Below, piece after piece: positions 17,091 to 25,536 of a DNA stretch of 64,000 bases; within the stretch, counting starts at the first letter, position 1; each line of letters starts with the position of its first letter. The stretch covers positions 1-64,000 of the forward strand of contig NZ_CP154468.1 in assembly GCF_039545455.1 (NCBI RefSeq), in the 5' to 3' direction. The position numbers and the translations under genes are program-made. Below the pieces are notes generated by a model, which was given only the letters and a program-made list of their open reading frames with translations, was not told where the DNA came from and did not search any database. The stretch comes from Brucella sp. BE17. GTDB taxonomy: Bacteria; Pseudomonadota; Alphaproteobacteria; Rhizobiales; Rhizobiaceae.

Positions 17091-18452
17091 TTATTTCTCT
17101 GGTGCCGGTTGTGCAGGACGAATGACGTTGCTGTTTTCGCTTGCTGGGTCATTGCCGGTTTCTTCCTGCCGAGGGGTGTCCTCAAAGCCGCCAGATGGCG
17201 CGGATGAAATGCTTCCGAGCGAAGACGCGCTTTCCATACCTGGAACGCTTAGAGCGACCATAGAACCAGCGGTTTTCATCGCAGCTCCAGCCAGCTTTCG
17301 TCCTTTCTCGCCGGTTTGACCGGATGTATTCGGAGCATTGGAGGAGGAGCCGCTTGAACGTGCCGGACTGCCAGCGCCTCCGGTCATAGTCGAGGCTGGA
17401 CTTGTGTCGGCATCGCTCTGAGGGCGCTGCGGAGCATTACCGGCAAGACTGGAGCCAAGACTTTTGGCTAGGCTGCCAATACCGCCACCGGCCGAACTTG
17501 CGGCACCGCCTGCGAGCGCGCCTGCCCCTACGGCGAGGCCAGCAGCACCGGCTGCACCCGCCATTGCAAGCCCGCCGATTGCAGAACCGCCGCCTAGTGA
17601 TGTTCCGTTTATCATTCCAGCGATCAATTCCGGTATCGTCTTTGTCAGATAAGCGCAGATGATCGCCAGTCCCGCAATTGTCAGGGAGGATGCGGAATCC
17701 TTCGTGTAGGCCTCGACCCATGCGTCGGCGCTGGCCGAGATCACAGAAACTATCAGCGTCAGAACAAACAGCTTTGCACCAACAGAGACGATGTATTTAA
17801 GCGGTGAAGTAGCAAACTCACGTGTCCAGGATGAGCCGCCGAAACCCATCAGAAAAACGCCTGCACAGATAATGATGTAGGATTCAACGAGCGTTACAAA
17901 CATGAATGCCGCTATGAACGTGAAGCACAGGAGCACGATCACGGACATGAAGGAGTTGAAAACGGCCGTACCCGGAGACAGGGTGAAAATGCCATCAGCC
18001 ACGGTATTGGACAACGTTACAGCGATTGCCAGCACGTCGCCGGGATAGAGCATTTTGCCCATCCCTCCCGCACGCCCTGCCGCTTCTCGGAAGCTATCGA
18101 CCATCAGCCCGCCCCAACTTGGAAGGTACGTTATCATCATGGAGAAAAACGATGTGACCATGATTAAACGTAGAAGGTCGGCGATAACGCTCCCAAGCTC
18201 CAGATTGCTATCAAGCGCCTTCAATCCAAACGTCCAGACTAGCTGGATGAGAGCAAGACTGAAAAGCAAATAGGTGGCATACTTGCCAAGTTCTCCAGTC
18301 CAGCTATTCGCCGTCTCGTGTAAGAGGTTGAGGAGCGAACTCGCTTCGGCGCTAGGGTCGGCCAGTCCAATACCTTCTGCCGCAAAAGCGCCCGTGCTCA
18401 AAATCAGAAGTAACGGCAGCGTGAGAAAAATCCAAAAGGTGTTCTTCTTCAT
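17091..18452 (-). CDS. trbL: TrbL/VirB6-family conjugal transfer membrane protein
   Basis: TrbL is the polytopic inner-membrane component of IncP-type mating channels. The 453-residue protein has a signal peptide (1-24, ending AFAAEG), a region typical of TrbL (LLNLLHETANSWTGELGKYATYLLFSLALIQLVWTFG), then about six TM segments to residue 285. A long Gly/Ala/Ser-rich tail (about 290-453) is also typical. It follows TrbJ and a TrbK-like gene in the IncP order, but trbB to trbI are absent from the window, so it cannot build a channel alone. Confidence 0.88.
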   Translation of the reverse strand: MKKNTFWIFLTLPLLLILSTGAFAAEGIGLADPSAEASSLLNLLHETANSWTGELGKYATYLLFSLALIQLVWTFGLKALDSNLELGSVIADLLRLIMVTSFFSMMITYLPSWGGLMVDSFREAAGRAGGMGKMLYPGDVLAIAVTLSNTVADGIFTLSPGTAVFNSFMSVIVLLCFTFIAAFMFVTLVESYIIICAGVFLMGFGGSSWTREFATSPLKYIVSVGAKLFVLTLIVSVISASADAWVEAYTKDSASSLTIAGLAIICAYLTKTIPELIAGMINGTSLGGGSAIGGLAMAGAAGAAGLAVGAGALAGGAASSAGGGIGSLAKSLGSSLAGNAPQRPQSDADTSPASTMTGGAGSPARSSGSSSNAPNTSGQTGEKGRKLAGAAMKTAGSMVALSVPGMESASSLGSISSAPSGGFEDTPRQEETGNDPASENSNVIRPAQPAPEK

Positions 18453-18454
18453 AT

Positions 18455-18640
18455 TTAAAACCCTCGTTTAGGGCTGCGAATAGGCTCGCGTGAAAAAAAT
18501 TTCTGGTCTGCTTTGGTGTCATTCACCGAAGCGTCACAGGTTCCGAAGCTCGCGCCAGAAACGGTCGCAATCGCTCCACCCAAAAGTGCCGAGATGAGGC
18601 ACAGGAACAAAAGAAAAATCTTTGAAATACTCATAGTCAA
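18455..18640 (-). CDS. TrbK-position small exported protein
   Basis: This 61-residue protein sits between TrbJ and TrbL, where IncP plasmids encode the entry-exclusion protein TrbK. It has a signal-like N-terminus (SKIFLLFLCLISALLGGAIA) and one cysteine (FGTCDASV) after it, though not in a clear lipobox. Its tail (ADQKFFSREPIRSPKRGF) resembles the TrbJ tail (ADEQYFERKPVRSKKVGF) closely. Its start overlaps the TrbJ stop by 4 bp and its stop lies 2 bp before the TrbL start. Role by position only. Confidence 0.6.
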   Translation of the reverse strand: MTMSISKIFLLFLCLISALLGGAIATVSGASFGTCDASVNDTKADQKFFSREPIRSPKRGF

Positions 18641-19407
18641 AAGCCTACTTTTTTACTGCGTACAGGCTTCCTTTCAAAATACTGCTCGTCAGCTGCCCCC
18701 TTGGCCGCCTCCTTTTCAGTTGTCGCCGCGAGGTAGTTGCTTTGCAGCGTAATTTGCGTTGCGGTTAGGTCTCGCAGCTTCTGGAGCTGTTGGACGTTCT
18801 GCGCTGCAATTTCGTTGCCTGCCTGAATGGCTTGTAGACGTCCGGTGGCGTTCTGCGATTGCTGCACAACGCGATTGAGTGCCCGATCTTCCTGCTCAAA
18901 CGCACCCACGTTCATTCCTGCTGCTCGTATGGCAGACGTCGCATTGTCGAAGCCCTGTTCGGACCATTTGCGCTGGCGTTCGCTGATGTTGCCGCCGTCA
19001 AACTCACCGGCCGATTTCAGATAGGTGTCGTAATCCTTGAATTGTTCACGGAAGCGCTTGTCCAAATCGCTGATGTCGCGACCTAATGTTTTTGTGTTGG
19101 TGTAAACATCTGCTACGCGTCGAAGGTCGCCGGTGAGGGACTGATAAAGGCTTTCAGGCAGGGCAATGCCTTGCTTAATCATATCGTCGTACTGGCGCAT
19201 TTGCGTTTGCAGTTGCTGCGCGGTGTTCAGCGCTGTCTCAACATCTTTCGCGTATTGCAGCGCCTGCTGCATGGTCGTTGAGCAGTTGGTGCAATAGACC
19301 GTGAATGCCTTCGCTTCCGGGGTGTAAAAAGCAGCAACCGGAATGAGAGTGGCAGTCAGCGAAACAGAGAATGCAGCGCCTGCTAAAAATCGAAGTGATG
19401 TTTTCAT
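18637..19407 (-). CDS. trbJ: TrbJ/VirB5-family conjugal transfer protein
   Basis: TrbJ is the periplasmic pilus-tip or adhesion component of IncP-type transfer systems. The 256-residue product has a signal peptide (1-34, ending AKAF), the family Cys pair CTNC near residue 39, and long coiled-coil helices (QQALQYAKDVETALNTAQQLQTQMRQYDDMIKQG and further to residue 235). It starts an operon with the TrbK-like and TrbL genes on the minus strand; the TraK-like gene lies 40 bp upstream and may be co-transcribed. Confidence 0.88.
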   Translation of the reverse strand: MKTSLRFLAGAAFSVSLTATLIPVAAFYTPEAKAFTVYCTNCSTTMQQALQYAKDVETALNTAQQLQTQMRQYDDMIKQGIALPESLYQSLTGDLRRVADVYTNTKTLGRDISDLDKRFREQFKDYDTYLKSAGEFDGGNISERQRKWSEQGFDNATSAIRAAGMNVGAFEQEDRALNRVVQQSQNATGRLQAIQAGNEIAAQNVQQLQKLRDLTATQITLQSNYLAATTEKEAAKGAADEQYFERKPVRSKKVGF

Positions 19408-19447
19408 TTTGTTCTCCTGCGTATTGGGCCTGTCACTTGAGGCCGGG

Positions 19448-19717
19448 TCATAGTGTTTTGGATTTTTCCTGACGCACGCGGCTCAGGTAAGTGCTCAGCT
19501 TGGCGGGCGTCATCTGGACGCCCCGTTTTGCGAGAATCTCGGTGATGGCTTTCAGTGGAAATCCCTTCGCCTGCAAGGATGATATTTCATCCTGTAACTC
19601 ACGAATGACGTCCATCTGGCTCATCCATTGTGGGCCGGGTGTTGCATCCGCCGCTTCCCTGAGTTGGACTCTCAAACCCTCGATCACTTTGTTAGTGATA
19701 CGCGGGGATATGCTCAT
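19448..19717 (-). CDS. TraK-like oriT-proximal DNA-binding protein
   Basis: The 89-residue protein is predicted to be helical and basic at its end. The segment LQAKGFPLKAITEILAKRGVQMTPAKLSTYLSRVRQ has the shape of the helix-turn-helix in IncP TraK and related oriT-binding proteins. It is divergent from a TraJ-like gene across a repeat-rich gap, exactly as traK and traJ flank oriT in IncP plasmids. The family match is by pattern and position, not by strong identity. Confidence 0.6.
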   Translation of the reverse strand: MSISPRITNKVIEGLRVQLREAADATPGPQWMSQMDVIRELQDEISSLQAKGFPLKAITEILAKRGVQMTPAKLSTYLSRVRQEKSKTL

Positions 19718-19739
19718 ATAAACTCACTCCTTGTAGATA

Positions 19740-20160
19740 TGAATGTTATCAAAACTCATGAAATAATCTTACAGGATTGAATATAAAAATCGAATTGAGT
19801 GGCGTAAAGTTATGTAAATCCATATATTGGATTGTGCAATCCAATGTAATTTTCTTATTTCACAATATTAATTTCGATATTATTTGCGATTAAATGCAAT
19901 AATGCGCGATTTGATGCGATAATATGCGACGATGCGCGAATAAATGCGATTTAACGGTTTTTCTGTACTAAGAATGGAAAGTGAGTTGCGCATCGCGTAA
20001 AATCGCACGCAGAACGATGGCAAGATATGTATTGTACCGGTACAGGCTGCGCCTATCCCTGTCCAATACCGTACCTTACTCGCCTGCGGCTCGACGGAAT
20101 CTTGCTCTGCGAGGCTGGCAGTCGCTACCGCGACAATGAGAAATCTGACAATTTGGAGGC
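19740..20160. other. Candidate oriT between the TraK-like and TraJ-like genes
   Basis: This 420-bp gap without genes holds five ATGCG copies and one ATGCA copy starting at about 19894, 19902, 19914, 19924, 19932 and 19944 (8-12 bp spacing). It also holds a perfect 12-bp palindrome TGTACCGGTACA at 20033-20044, and TATCCCTGT at 20054-20062, which is one inserted base away from the TATCCTGY nick consensus of IncP/R64-type origins. The left part (19740-19900) is AT-rich. Layout supports oriT; the nick position is a guess. Confidence 0.55.
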
Positions 20161-20163
20161 TCT

Positions 20164-20550
20164 ATGAAGAACGCTGCTGATCATGAAAGCACGCCTGTTG
20201 AAGCTAGAGGTGGCCGCCCGCGTAACCGGCGTATTGAGGTTTGGTTGACACCAAAAGAGGAAGCGGAATTAGCGGAGCGAGCCAACACAACCGGTCTTTC
20301 ACGCTCGGCATATCTTCGCAATGTTGGACTTAATCACCCGATACGATCAGTAGTCGATTTAAAGGCCGTAGCAGACTTGGCAAAAGTGAATGGAGATTTG
20401 GGCCGCGTCGCAGGCCTGCTCAAACTCTGGTTGGCTGAGAAGCGCGGGCAGGGCGCAAGGCCGATAGAAGTTGAAACGATGATGCAGGATTTCCGGAAGT
20501 TGCAATATCAGGTTCACGAGATTATGGGTAGAGTCGTGCATAATCGATGA
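20164..20550 (+). CDS. traJ: TraJ/MobC-like relaxosome protein
   Basis: The 128-residue protein has a ribbon-helix-helix-like N-terminus (RIEVWLTPKEEAELAERANTTGLSRSAYLRNVGL), typical of TraJ and MobC proteins that bind oriT and recruit the relaxase. The rest (DLAKVNGDLGRVAGLLKLWL, VHEIMGRV) matches the usual TraJ C-terminus. In IncP-like systems the relaxase gene follows directly, but here the next gene, 136 bp away, is hamA. The ribosome site is a strong GGAGG just before the ATG. Confidence 0.8.
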   Translation: MKNAADHESTPVEARGGRPRNRRIEVWLTPKEEAELAERANTTGLSRSAYLRNVGLNHPIRSVVDLKAVADLAKVNGDLGRVAGLLKLWLAEKRGQGARPIEVETMMQDFRKLQYQVHEIMGRVVHNR

Positions 20551-20685
20551 TGTCCAGATTAGGGGTCAAAATTTTTGATCGCACAAGTTTTAGTGCAGCA
20601 TTCATAGTTAGCCCGCAACCTCTGAAATATCAGTTGTCAGTCTACTGAATTTGTATTCAAATCTCAGTGGGATTGGGGGTGATTC

Positions 20686-21537
20686 TTGAGTGTTTACGCA
20701 GTTAAACCAGAAAGGTTTCTTGAGGATCTTGGGTCTGGAACAGCCGTCGATGTCGCATCCCACTTATATTGTGCGGGATTCGATGGCGCAAAATGGCGCT
20801 GTGATAAATTTGCCTTCCACCTAGCTGAGTGGTTACCCGACTACGCCCTCAGAGAGGATGAGTTGGCTGTGCATCACGGAAATTCGCTACTGAAACACAA
20901 TCAAGCAGCGATCCGAGTCTACACCAGCAGTAAGTATGAAAATCGCGGTGAGGTAGGTGAGATCGCCCTTCACGCTATCTGTCGCGATTTTTTCGAGACT
21001 GTCCCTATCAGTCCAAGGGTATTTTATAAATCGGCATCAAATGACGTAATCAAAGCCTTTGACATGGTCCATGCCAGATTCCCTGAAAACGGTGAATTGG
21101 AAATATGGCTCGGCGAGTCGAAAATTTATCAGAAAGGTGCAAGAGCGATAGCTGATGCTATCGGTTCTGTCCGGAAACACATAGAGGCGGGGTTTCTTGA
21201 GAACGAAAAAATACTCTTAGGCCCCCAGATTCCGAAGAGCACACCTAATTATGAGAAGCTTTCGCAGCTTTTCAAAAAAAACGCCAAACTCGATGATTTC
21301 CTTTCTGCAGCCGTATTCCCCATTGGGATAATGTGCGAAAGCCCTGCGGCCGCCATCGCTACAAAAGCAGATGCGGTGTATTTAGCTGCTGCTAAAGCCG
21401 AGCTTGATGCGCTTTCATCCGCAGTAGCTAAGTCGGACCTTATTAAAAAAATAAGGCTTGAAATCATCTACATTCCCGTACCCAAAAAATCCGATATTAT
21501 AAAAGCTTTCGACAAAAGACTGAAAGGATTGCAATGA
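20686..21537 (+). CDS. hamA: Hachiman anti-phage nuclease subunit HamA
   Basis: HamA (DUF1837) is the PD-(D/E)xK-type effector nuclease of the Hachiman defence system. The 283-residue protein shows the family core: GEIALHAICRDFF with Glu92, AFDMVHARF with Asp126, and LEIWLGESKIYQKG with the ExK pair Glu144/Lys146. The start is TTG with a G-rich ribosome site (TGGGGGTG) 5-6 bp upstream. It overlaps hamB by 4 bp. In known systems HamB senses aberrant DNA and releases HamA to cut DNA, which blocks phage spread. All catalytic positions are present. Confidence 0.9.
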   Translation: MSVYAVKPERFLEDLGSGTAVDVASHLYCAGFDGAKWRCDKFAFHLAEWLPDYALREDELAVHHGNSLLKHNQAAIRVYTSSKYENRGEVGEIALHAICRDFFETVPISPRVFYKSASNDVIKAFDMVHARFPENGELEIWLGESKIYQKGARAIADAIGSVRKHIEAGFLENEKILLGPQIPKSTPNYEKLSQLFKKNAKLDDFLSAAVFPIGIMCESPAAAIATKADAVYLAAAKAELDALSSAVAKSDLIKKIRLEIIYIPVPKKSDIIKAFDKRLKGLQ

Positions 21538-23621
21538 GCCTTTCTGAGATAGACTGGAAAAATGTTGAGCAGTTGGAGGGGGCAGCTTTAAAAAGCAAAG
21601 TATTCTCTATCATACAGGAAGCATCGTGCGCAATTCAATCGTTAGCGACTGATGATCCTTCGTTGCTCGCTGTTGTCCCGCGAGTTGCGAAACTGATAGA
21701 CGAGCACGCCGACCTAAAGGGTTTCCGGGAAATACATAGCAGTCTCGCGAGGGCTGTTGGACTGTGGAATTATATTGATACGGAAGCTGCTGATCAACGC
21801 GATCGATATATCGCAGCCTCTGCGAACGTTGAACAGCTAGGAATATCACTTCATAAAGAGCAGATCGTTGCTCTCAACAGTTTATTGAATGGGCATAACC
21901 TTATACTCAGCGCACCGACCAGTTTCGGGAAGAGTGTCCTGATAGACGCGCTTATCCTGAGTGGAAAGTACCGTCGACTTGCTATTGTTTTACCAACTAT
22001 AGCCTTACTCGATGAGTTCCGAAGGCGGCTGAGCTCCAGATTTAGAGCCGATTATGATATTATTATGCATCAAGCAGAGGTTCCCAAACGCGATCGTGTA
22101 ATATTCCTTGGGACGCAGGAACGACTAATTAACCGAAGCGACCTTGGGCGATTGGACTTGGTAGTTGTCGATGAATTCTACAAACTAGATCCATCACGTC
22201 GAGATGACAGAAGTATTACGTTAAACGCAGCCGTTTATAGGTTGTTGAGCTACGCTGAGCAATTTTTCTTCCTTGGACCAAACATTGATAATGTGGTGAT
22301 GTCATCAGATAAGAGATGGAGTTTTGAGTTTTTGCAAACTCGCTTCTCCACAGTAGCTGTTGATACATTCGATCTGCGAAAGGTTGCAGACAAAAAGCAG
22401 CGGTTGATAGAAGAGGCCTTTTCTGCCTCTAATTGGCCTGCTTTGGTTTTTGTATCTTCTCCCGACCATGCGAATTCGCTGGCCACCCATCTTGCGGAAT
22501 GCAAAAAAAACGTGGGTTCTGGTGAAGTCCTTTCCCAATGGATGGTTGAGAATTACGGTGACCGCTGGTCATTGTGTGCTGCCGTTGCAGCTGGGATAGG
22601 GGTCCATCATGGACGCGTTCCAAAAGCGTTGGCTTCGAAATTCATTAAACTATTTAATGATGGTGACTTACCAATATTGCTGTGCACCTCTACCCTTATT
22701 GAGGGAGTGAATACAGCGGCTAGATCTGTCCTTATTTTCGATAAGACAATCAATGGACGCGGATATGATTTTTTCACTTTTTCGAACATTAAAGGGAGAG
22801 CAGGGCGCCTAGGTCAGCATCATGTGGGGCAAGTTTATCTTTTTCATACCCCCCCTGGCTTCGAAGATGTAGACGTAGAGTCACCATTGTTCGGGGACTG
22901 GGAAGAGGCGCCCGATGAATACGTAGTGCATATTGAGGATAGCGACAGCACGCCGACTATAGATACTAGGATCGAAGATTTATCTACACGATCAGGACTG
23001 GATGTTGCGGATTTGAGGCGCTTTTCAGGAATTGGTATCGAAACACTCATCGAAGTGCGAACAATGGTAGCCAATCGATTGGCGAGAGGGATTCATCTAG
23101 ATTGGAACAATTGGCCTGATTATGATCAAATTGAGGCTGTCTGTGAGGTGGTGACGCATATCCGTTCTGCCCAAAAAATGGGTGCGGCCAGCTACAAGCA
23201 ACTGGCGCTTTACATCAGCGAGCTGCGTTCTCAACCAACATTAAAATCCTTTTTTCACTGGCACAATGAGAACTATCGAGGAGACCCCGAAAAGCTGGAT
23301 AATATCTTCAAGTTCCTGCGCGCAGCTGAATACAATCTTCCGGAATATTTTGCTGTTGTCGAACTCATGGTGAAACTTGCCGGATACAAAGTTTCTTACG
23401 CGTTATTCCTTGCTCAGATGCCAAGATGGTTTAGGCAAGACCCTTTGAAGATGCTTGAAGAACAGGGCGTCCCTATCCAAATCTCAGAGCGTTTCATTAA
23501 CGCGACAGACACCTTGTCTTCGTTGTCAGCACGATTGGTGAGTTTGGCTAAGCAAGCTGATCGCCGCATGTCTGCTTTCGAACGGCAGTGGGTGTTGGAG
23601 GCTCTGCCGGACTCCCCATAA
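21534..23621 (+). CDS. hamB: Hachiman helicase subunit HamB
   Basis: HamB is the superfamily 2 helicase of Hachiman. The 695-residue product has motif I (Walker A) SAPTSFGKS at about 126-134, motif Ia IVLPTIALLDEFRRR, a DExH-like box VVDEFYKLD at about 212-219, GTQERLI near 193, a second RecA domain (TSTLIEGVNTAARSVLIFDK) and motif VI GRAGRLGQHHVGQVY. A helical C-terminal domain follows. The DEFY variant matches the family. It is coupled to hamA by a 4-bp overlap and ends 120 bp before the right attachment site, so it is the last cargo of the island. Confidence 0.9.
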   Translation: MSLSEIDWKNVEQLEGAALKSKVFSIIQEASCAIQSLATDDPSLLAVVPRVAKLIDEHADLKGFREIHSSLARAVGLWNYIDTEAADQRDRYIAASANVEQLGISLHKEQIVALNSLLNGHNLILSAPTSFGKSVLIDALILSGKYRRLAIVLPTIALLDEFRRRLSSRFRADYDIIMHQAEVPKRDRVIFLGTQERLINRSDLGRLDLVVVDEFYKLDPSRRDDRSITLNAAVYRLLSYAEQFFFLGPNIDNVVMSSDKRWSFEFLQTRFSTVAVDTFDLRKVADKKQRLIEEAFSASNWPALVFVSSPDHANSLATHLAECKKNVGSGEVLSQWMVENYGDRWSLCAAVAAGIGVHHGRVPKALASKFIKLFNDGDLPILLCTSTLIEGVNTAARSVLIFDKTINGRGYDFFTFSNIKGRAGRLGQHHVGQVYLFHTPPGFEDVDVESPLFGDWEEAPDEYVVHIEDSDSTPTIDTRIEDLSTRSGLDVADLRRFSGIGIETLIEVRTMVANRLARGIHLDWNNWPDYDQIEAVCEVVTHIRSAQKMGAASYKQLALYISELRSQPTLKSFFHWHNENYRGDPEKLDNIFKFLRAAEYNLPEYFAVVELMVKLAGYKVSYALFLAQMPRWFRQDPLKMLEEQGVPIQISERFINATDTLSSLSARLVSLAKQADRRMSAFERQWVLEALPDSP

Positions 23622-23741
23622 CTAAATAGGATTTCCGTCTAATTAGTGACATTTTATTCCATGGTACTGTAAAGGGTATAGATGACGATGTATTCAACTA
23701 ACGTACTGAATTATTTTGGTATTTTCTCAATTTGAATAATT

Positions 23742-23773
23742 GAGTGGGAATAATTTGGCGTCTGGTAAAGACC
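23742..23773 (+). other. Right attachment site, shared with a second island remnant
   Basis: It is identical over 32 bases to 10241-10272, including the final guaA codons GAG TGG GAA TAA. Similarity then continues, with scattered changes, through the terminator and into an integrase fragment, so the site is also the left end of another related element. Confidence 0.9.
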
Positions 23774-23975
23774 AGCACCAAAGAGCATCATATATCATCT
23801 AAGCCCGTGTAATTGCGGGCTTTTTTGTTTTTTGGTGCTGCATTGTCTGGTACTGTTTAGCACGTCCAAGAAGAAATTTTTCATGGCATGAATAATGGTA
23901 CTTCGCAGCCCGATGCCATGCTATCAGCAAAATACCATGACGGCCAAATCCCCGGCATCATGGTATTTTCAGAGC

Positions 23976-24314
23976 GTTGAAAGGCCGTGTCGTGCTGACC
24001 GATACCAAGCTGCGCAACCAGAAACCGCAAGCCACGCTCTACAAAGTGAATGACCGCGACGGGCTATATGTTGCCGCACCTCCTGCGGATTCAATCTCTT
24101 TTCGCTACAACTACGCTATCCACGGACGGTAGGAGACGGTCACTTTCGGGCGCTATGGCGCGAGCGGTATCACGCTTGCCGAGGCGAGAGAGCGTCTGAA
24201 CGAAGCGAAGAAACTCATCGCGGCCAGCAAATCTCCGGCCACAGAGAAGGCGCGAGATAAAGCACGTTTGCGTGGATCTGAGAGCTTTGCGGAATGGGCC
24301 GAGAAATGGCTATC
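23976..24314 (+). pseudogene. Truncated, stop-containing copy of the integrase
   Basis: This stretch aligns without gaps to the first 113 codons of the integrase at 10545. It has a CAG-to-TAG nonsense change at about 24130 and several missense changes, and it ends abruptly near 24312 inside the GAATGGGCCGAGAAATGGCTA stretch of the core-binding domain. Upstream it lacks 69 bp present in the intact copy. It is the dead left end of an older island integrated at the same site. Confidence 0.88.
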
Positions 24315-24358
24315 CAGTAAGCTCTGTCTGCGCGGCAATACCGTTCCATGACCGGGAG

Positions 24359-25234
24359 TCATGGCACACTATGAAGCTCGAGGAACGTGTCACGCTCGTT
24401 GCGACGGACGAGGGTCAGCTTTGTTTCATCCAAGGTCCAGCTTGGGGTTACCCTCCAGCGATAGCTTTGGCCAAGGTCTCGCTCGATAAGTGTCTGTCCG
24501 GTGAAAGCGTCCCAGACATAGAGCCGAGCTGAAAAACCAAGGCTCGCGTAATCGAAAAGGGCGACGCGATTGCCTGATGGGGAGACCGACACACCACTTC
24601 TCAGAATATCGTTACGCCTATTTTCGAACAGGGTCGCCACCGGGTTTCCTTCGGCGTCGAGCAGTGAAACGGTATCATCGCGCTGAACAACCAGGACCCG
24701 AGCGCCGCCTGCTACAGATAACTGCACCCAAGGATCGCCGAACTTGGGGTATGTGTCGCCCGGGAAATAGATGAGATCGTCGTCGGTCTTTTGCCGTCCT
24801 TCCAGGATGGAGCCGTCGTTGACGGAGACGATCGCGGCTGTGTAGCCACCCTCGAAACATGCTGCGTCGATGCAGATGATTATAGCACGCTGGCTGTCCT
24901 CCGAGAAAATGACGTTCCAGTAGTCACCGAGAACGCGAACCGGGTGGCGAGCCAATTCTTCTCCACTTTCGAGATCCAGGTGTACCACGGCCGGATGCCA
25001 TTCATTGTTGCTATAGCCATGTCCAAAAATGCTAACCACTCCATCACCGTCGGGAGCCGATATTGCCGCCTTTCCCTGAGGGCGGAAATCAACGATCCGT
25101 ATGACCCGTTCGCAGCCGGAAATACCGAAGAGACGGTCTAGTGGCTGGCAGCTCTGGAACAGCATGAACACGCCGTATCCCGCCGCAGCCGTCACGGCAA
25201 ATATGGCTAGTAAAAATGGAAGAACTCGATTCAT
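24359..25234 (-). CDS. Membrane-anchored WD40-like propeller protein of unknown function
   Basis: From the ATG at 25234 the product has about 291 residues. It begins with a TM anchor (MNRVLPFLLAIFAVTAAAGYGVFMLF), then repeated blades of the kind VSIFGHGY, AAIVSVNDGSILEG, VSLLDAEGNPVATL, ARLYVWDAFTGQTLIERDLG, each with a strand followed by DG/EG turns. These look like a small WD40/PQQ-type beta propeller exposed outside the inner membrane. Reading starts further upstream (to 25465) add residues without similarity. The gene is immediately past the integrase remnant; I do not recognise a specific family. Confidence 0.6.
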   Translation of the reverse strand: MNRVLPFLLAIFAVTAAAGYGVFMLFQSCQPLDRLFGISGCERVIRIVDFRPQGKAAISAPDGDGVVSIFGHGYSNNEWHPAVVHLDLESGEELARHPVRVLGDYWNVIFSEDSQRAIIICIDAACFEGGYTAAIVSVNDGSILEGRQKTDDDLIYFPGDTYPKFGDPWVQLSVAGGARVLVVQRDDTVSLLDAEGNPVATLFENRRNDILRSGVSVSPSGNRVALFDYASLGFSARLYVWDAFTGQTLIERDLGQSYRWRVTPSWTLDETKLTLVRRNERDTFLELHSVP

Positions 25235-25536
25235 CGGCGACAATCCTATGCTCGCCAGTTGCATTTTTCCTAAATGGTCATACTGCAAACTCAGGGCAAC
25301 ACAATTAGCCTGACATATGTAGGACGCCAGCGCGACGCCATTCCTTGGCTGCGTTTCGCTTTTGCCCCTGTCAGCACGTGTCGCCCATGGAAGTGGACAA
25401 TGGCGGGATGGTGATCTGAAAGCGGCAAGGCGTGTAAAACGCCCGCCTTCATTGCCGCGATACACAAAGTGAGGCGATTGAGTTCCGCACTGACTGCTTT
25501 AGCATAAGCACACGCTGAAGCATCAATGCGGCACGC

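Noticed and set aside
16735..19407. A full IncP-type conjugation system
   Set aside because: Only TrbJ, a TrbK-like protein and TrbL are present; no TrbB-I, coupling protein or relaxase could be found in the window.
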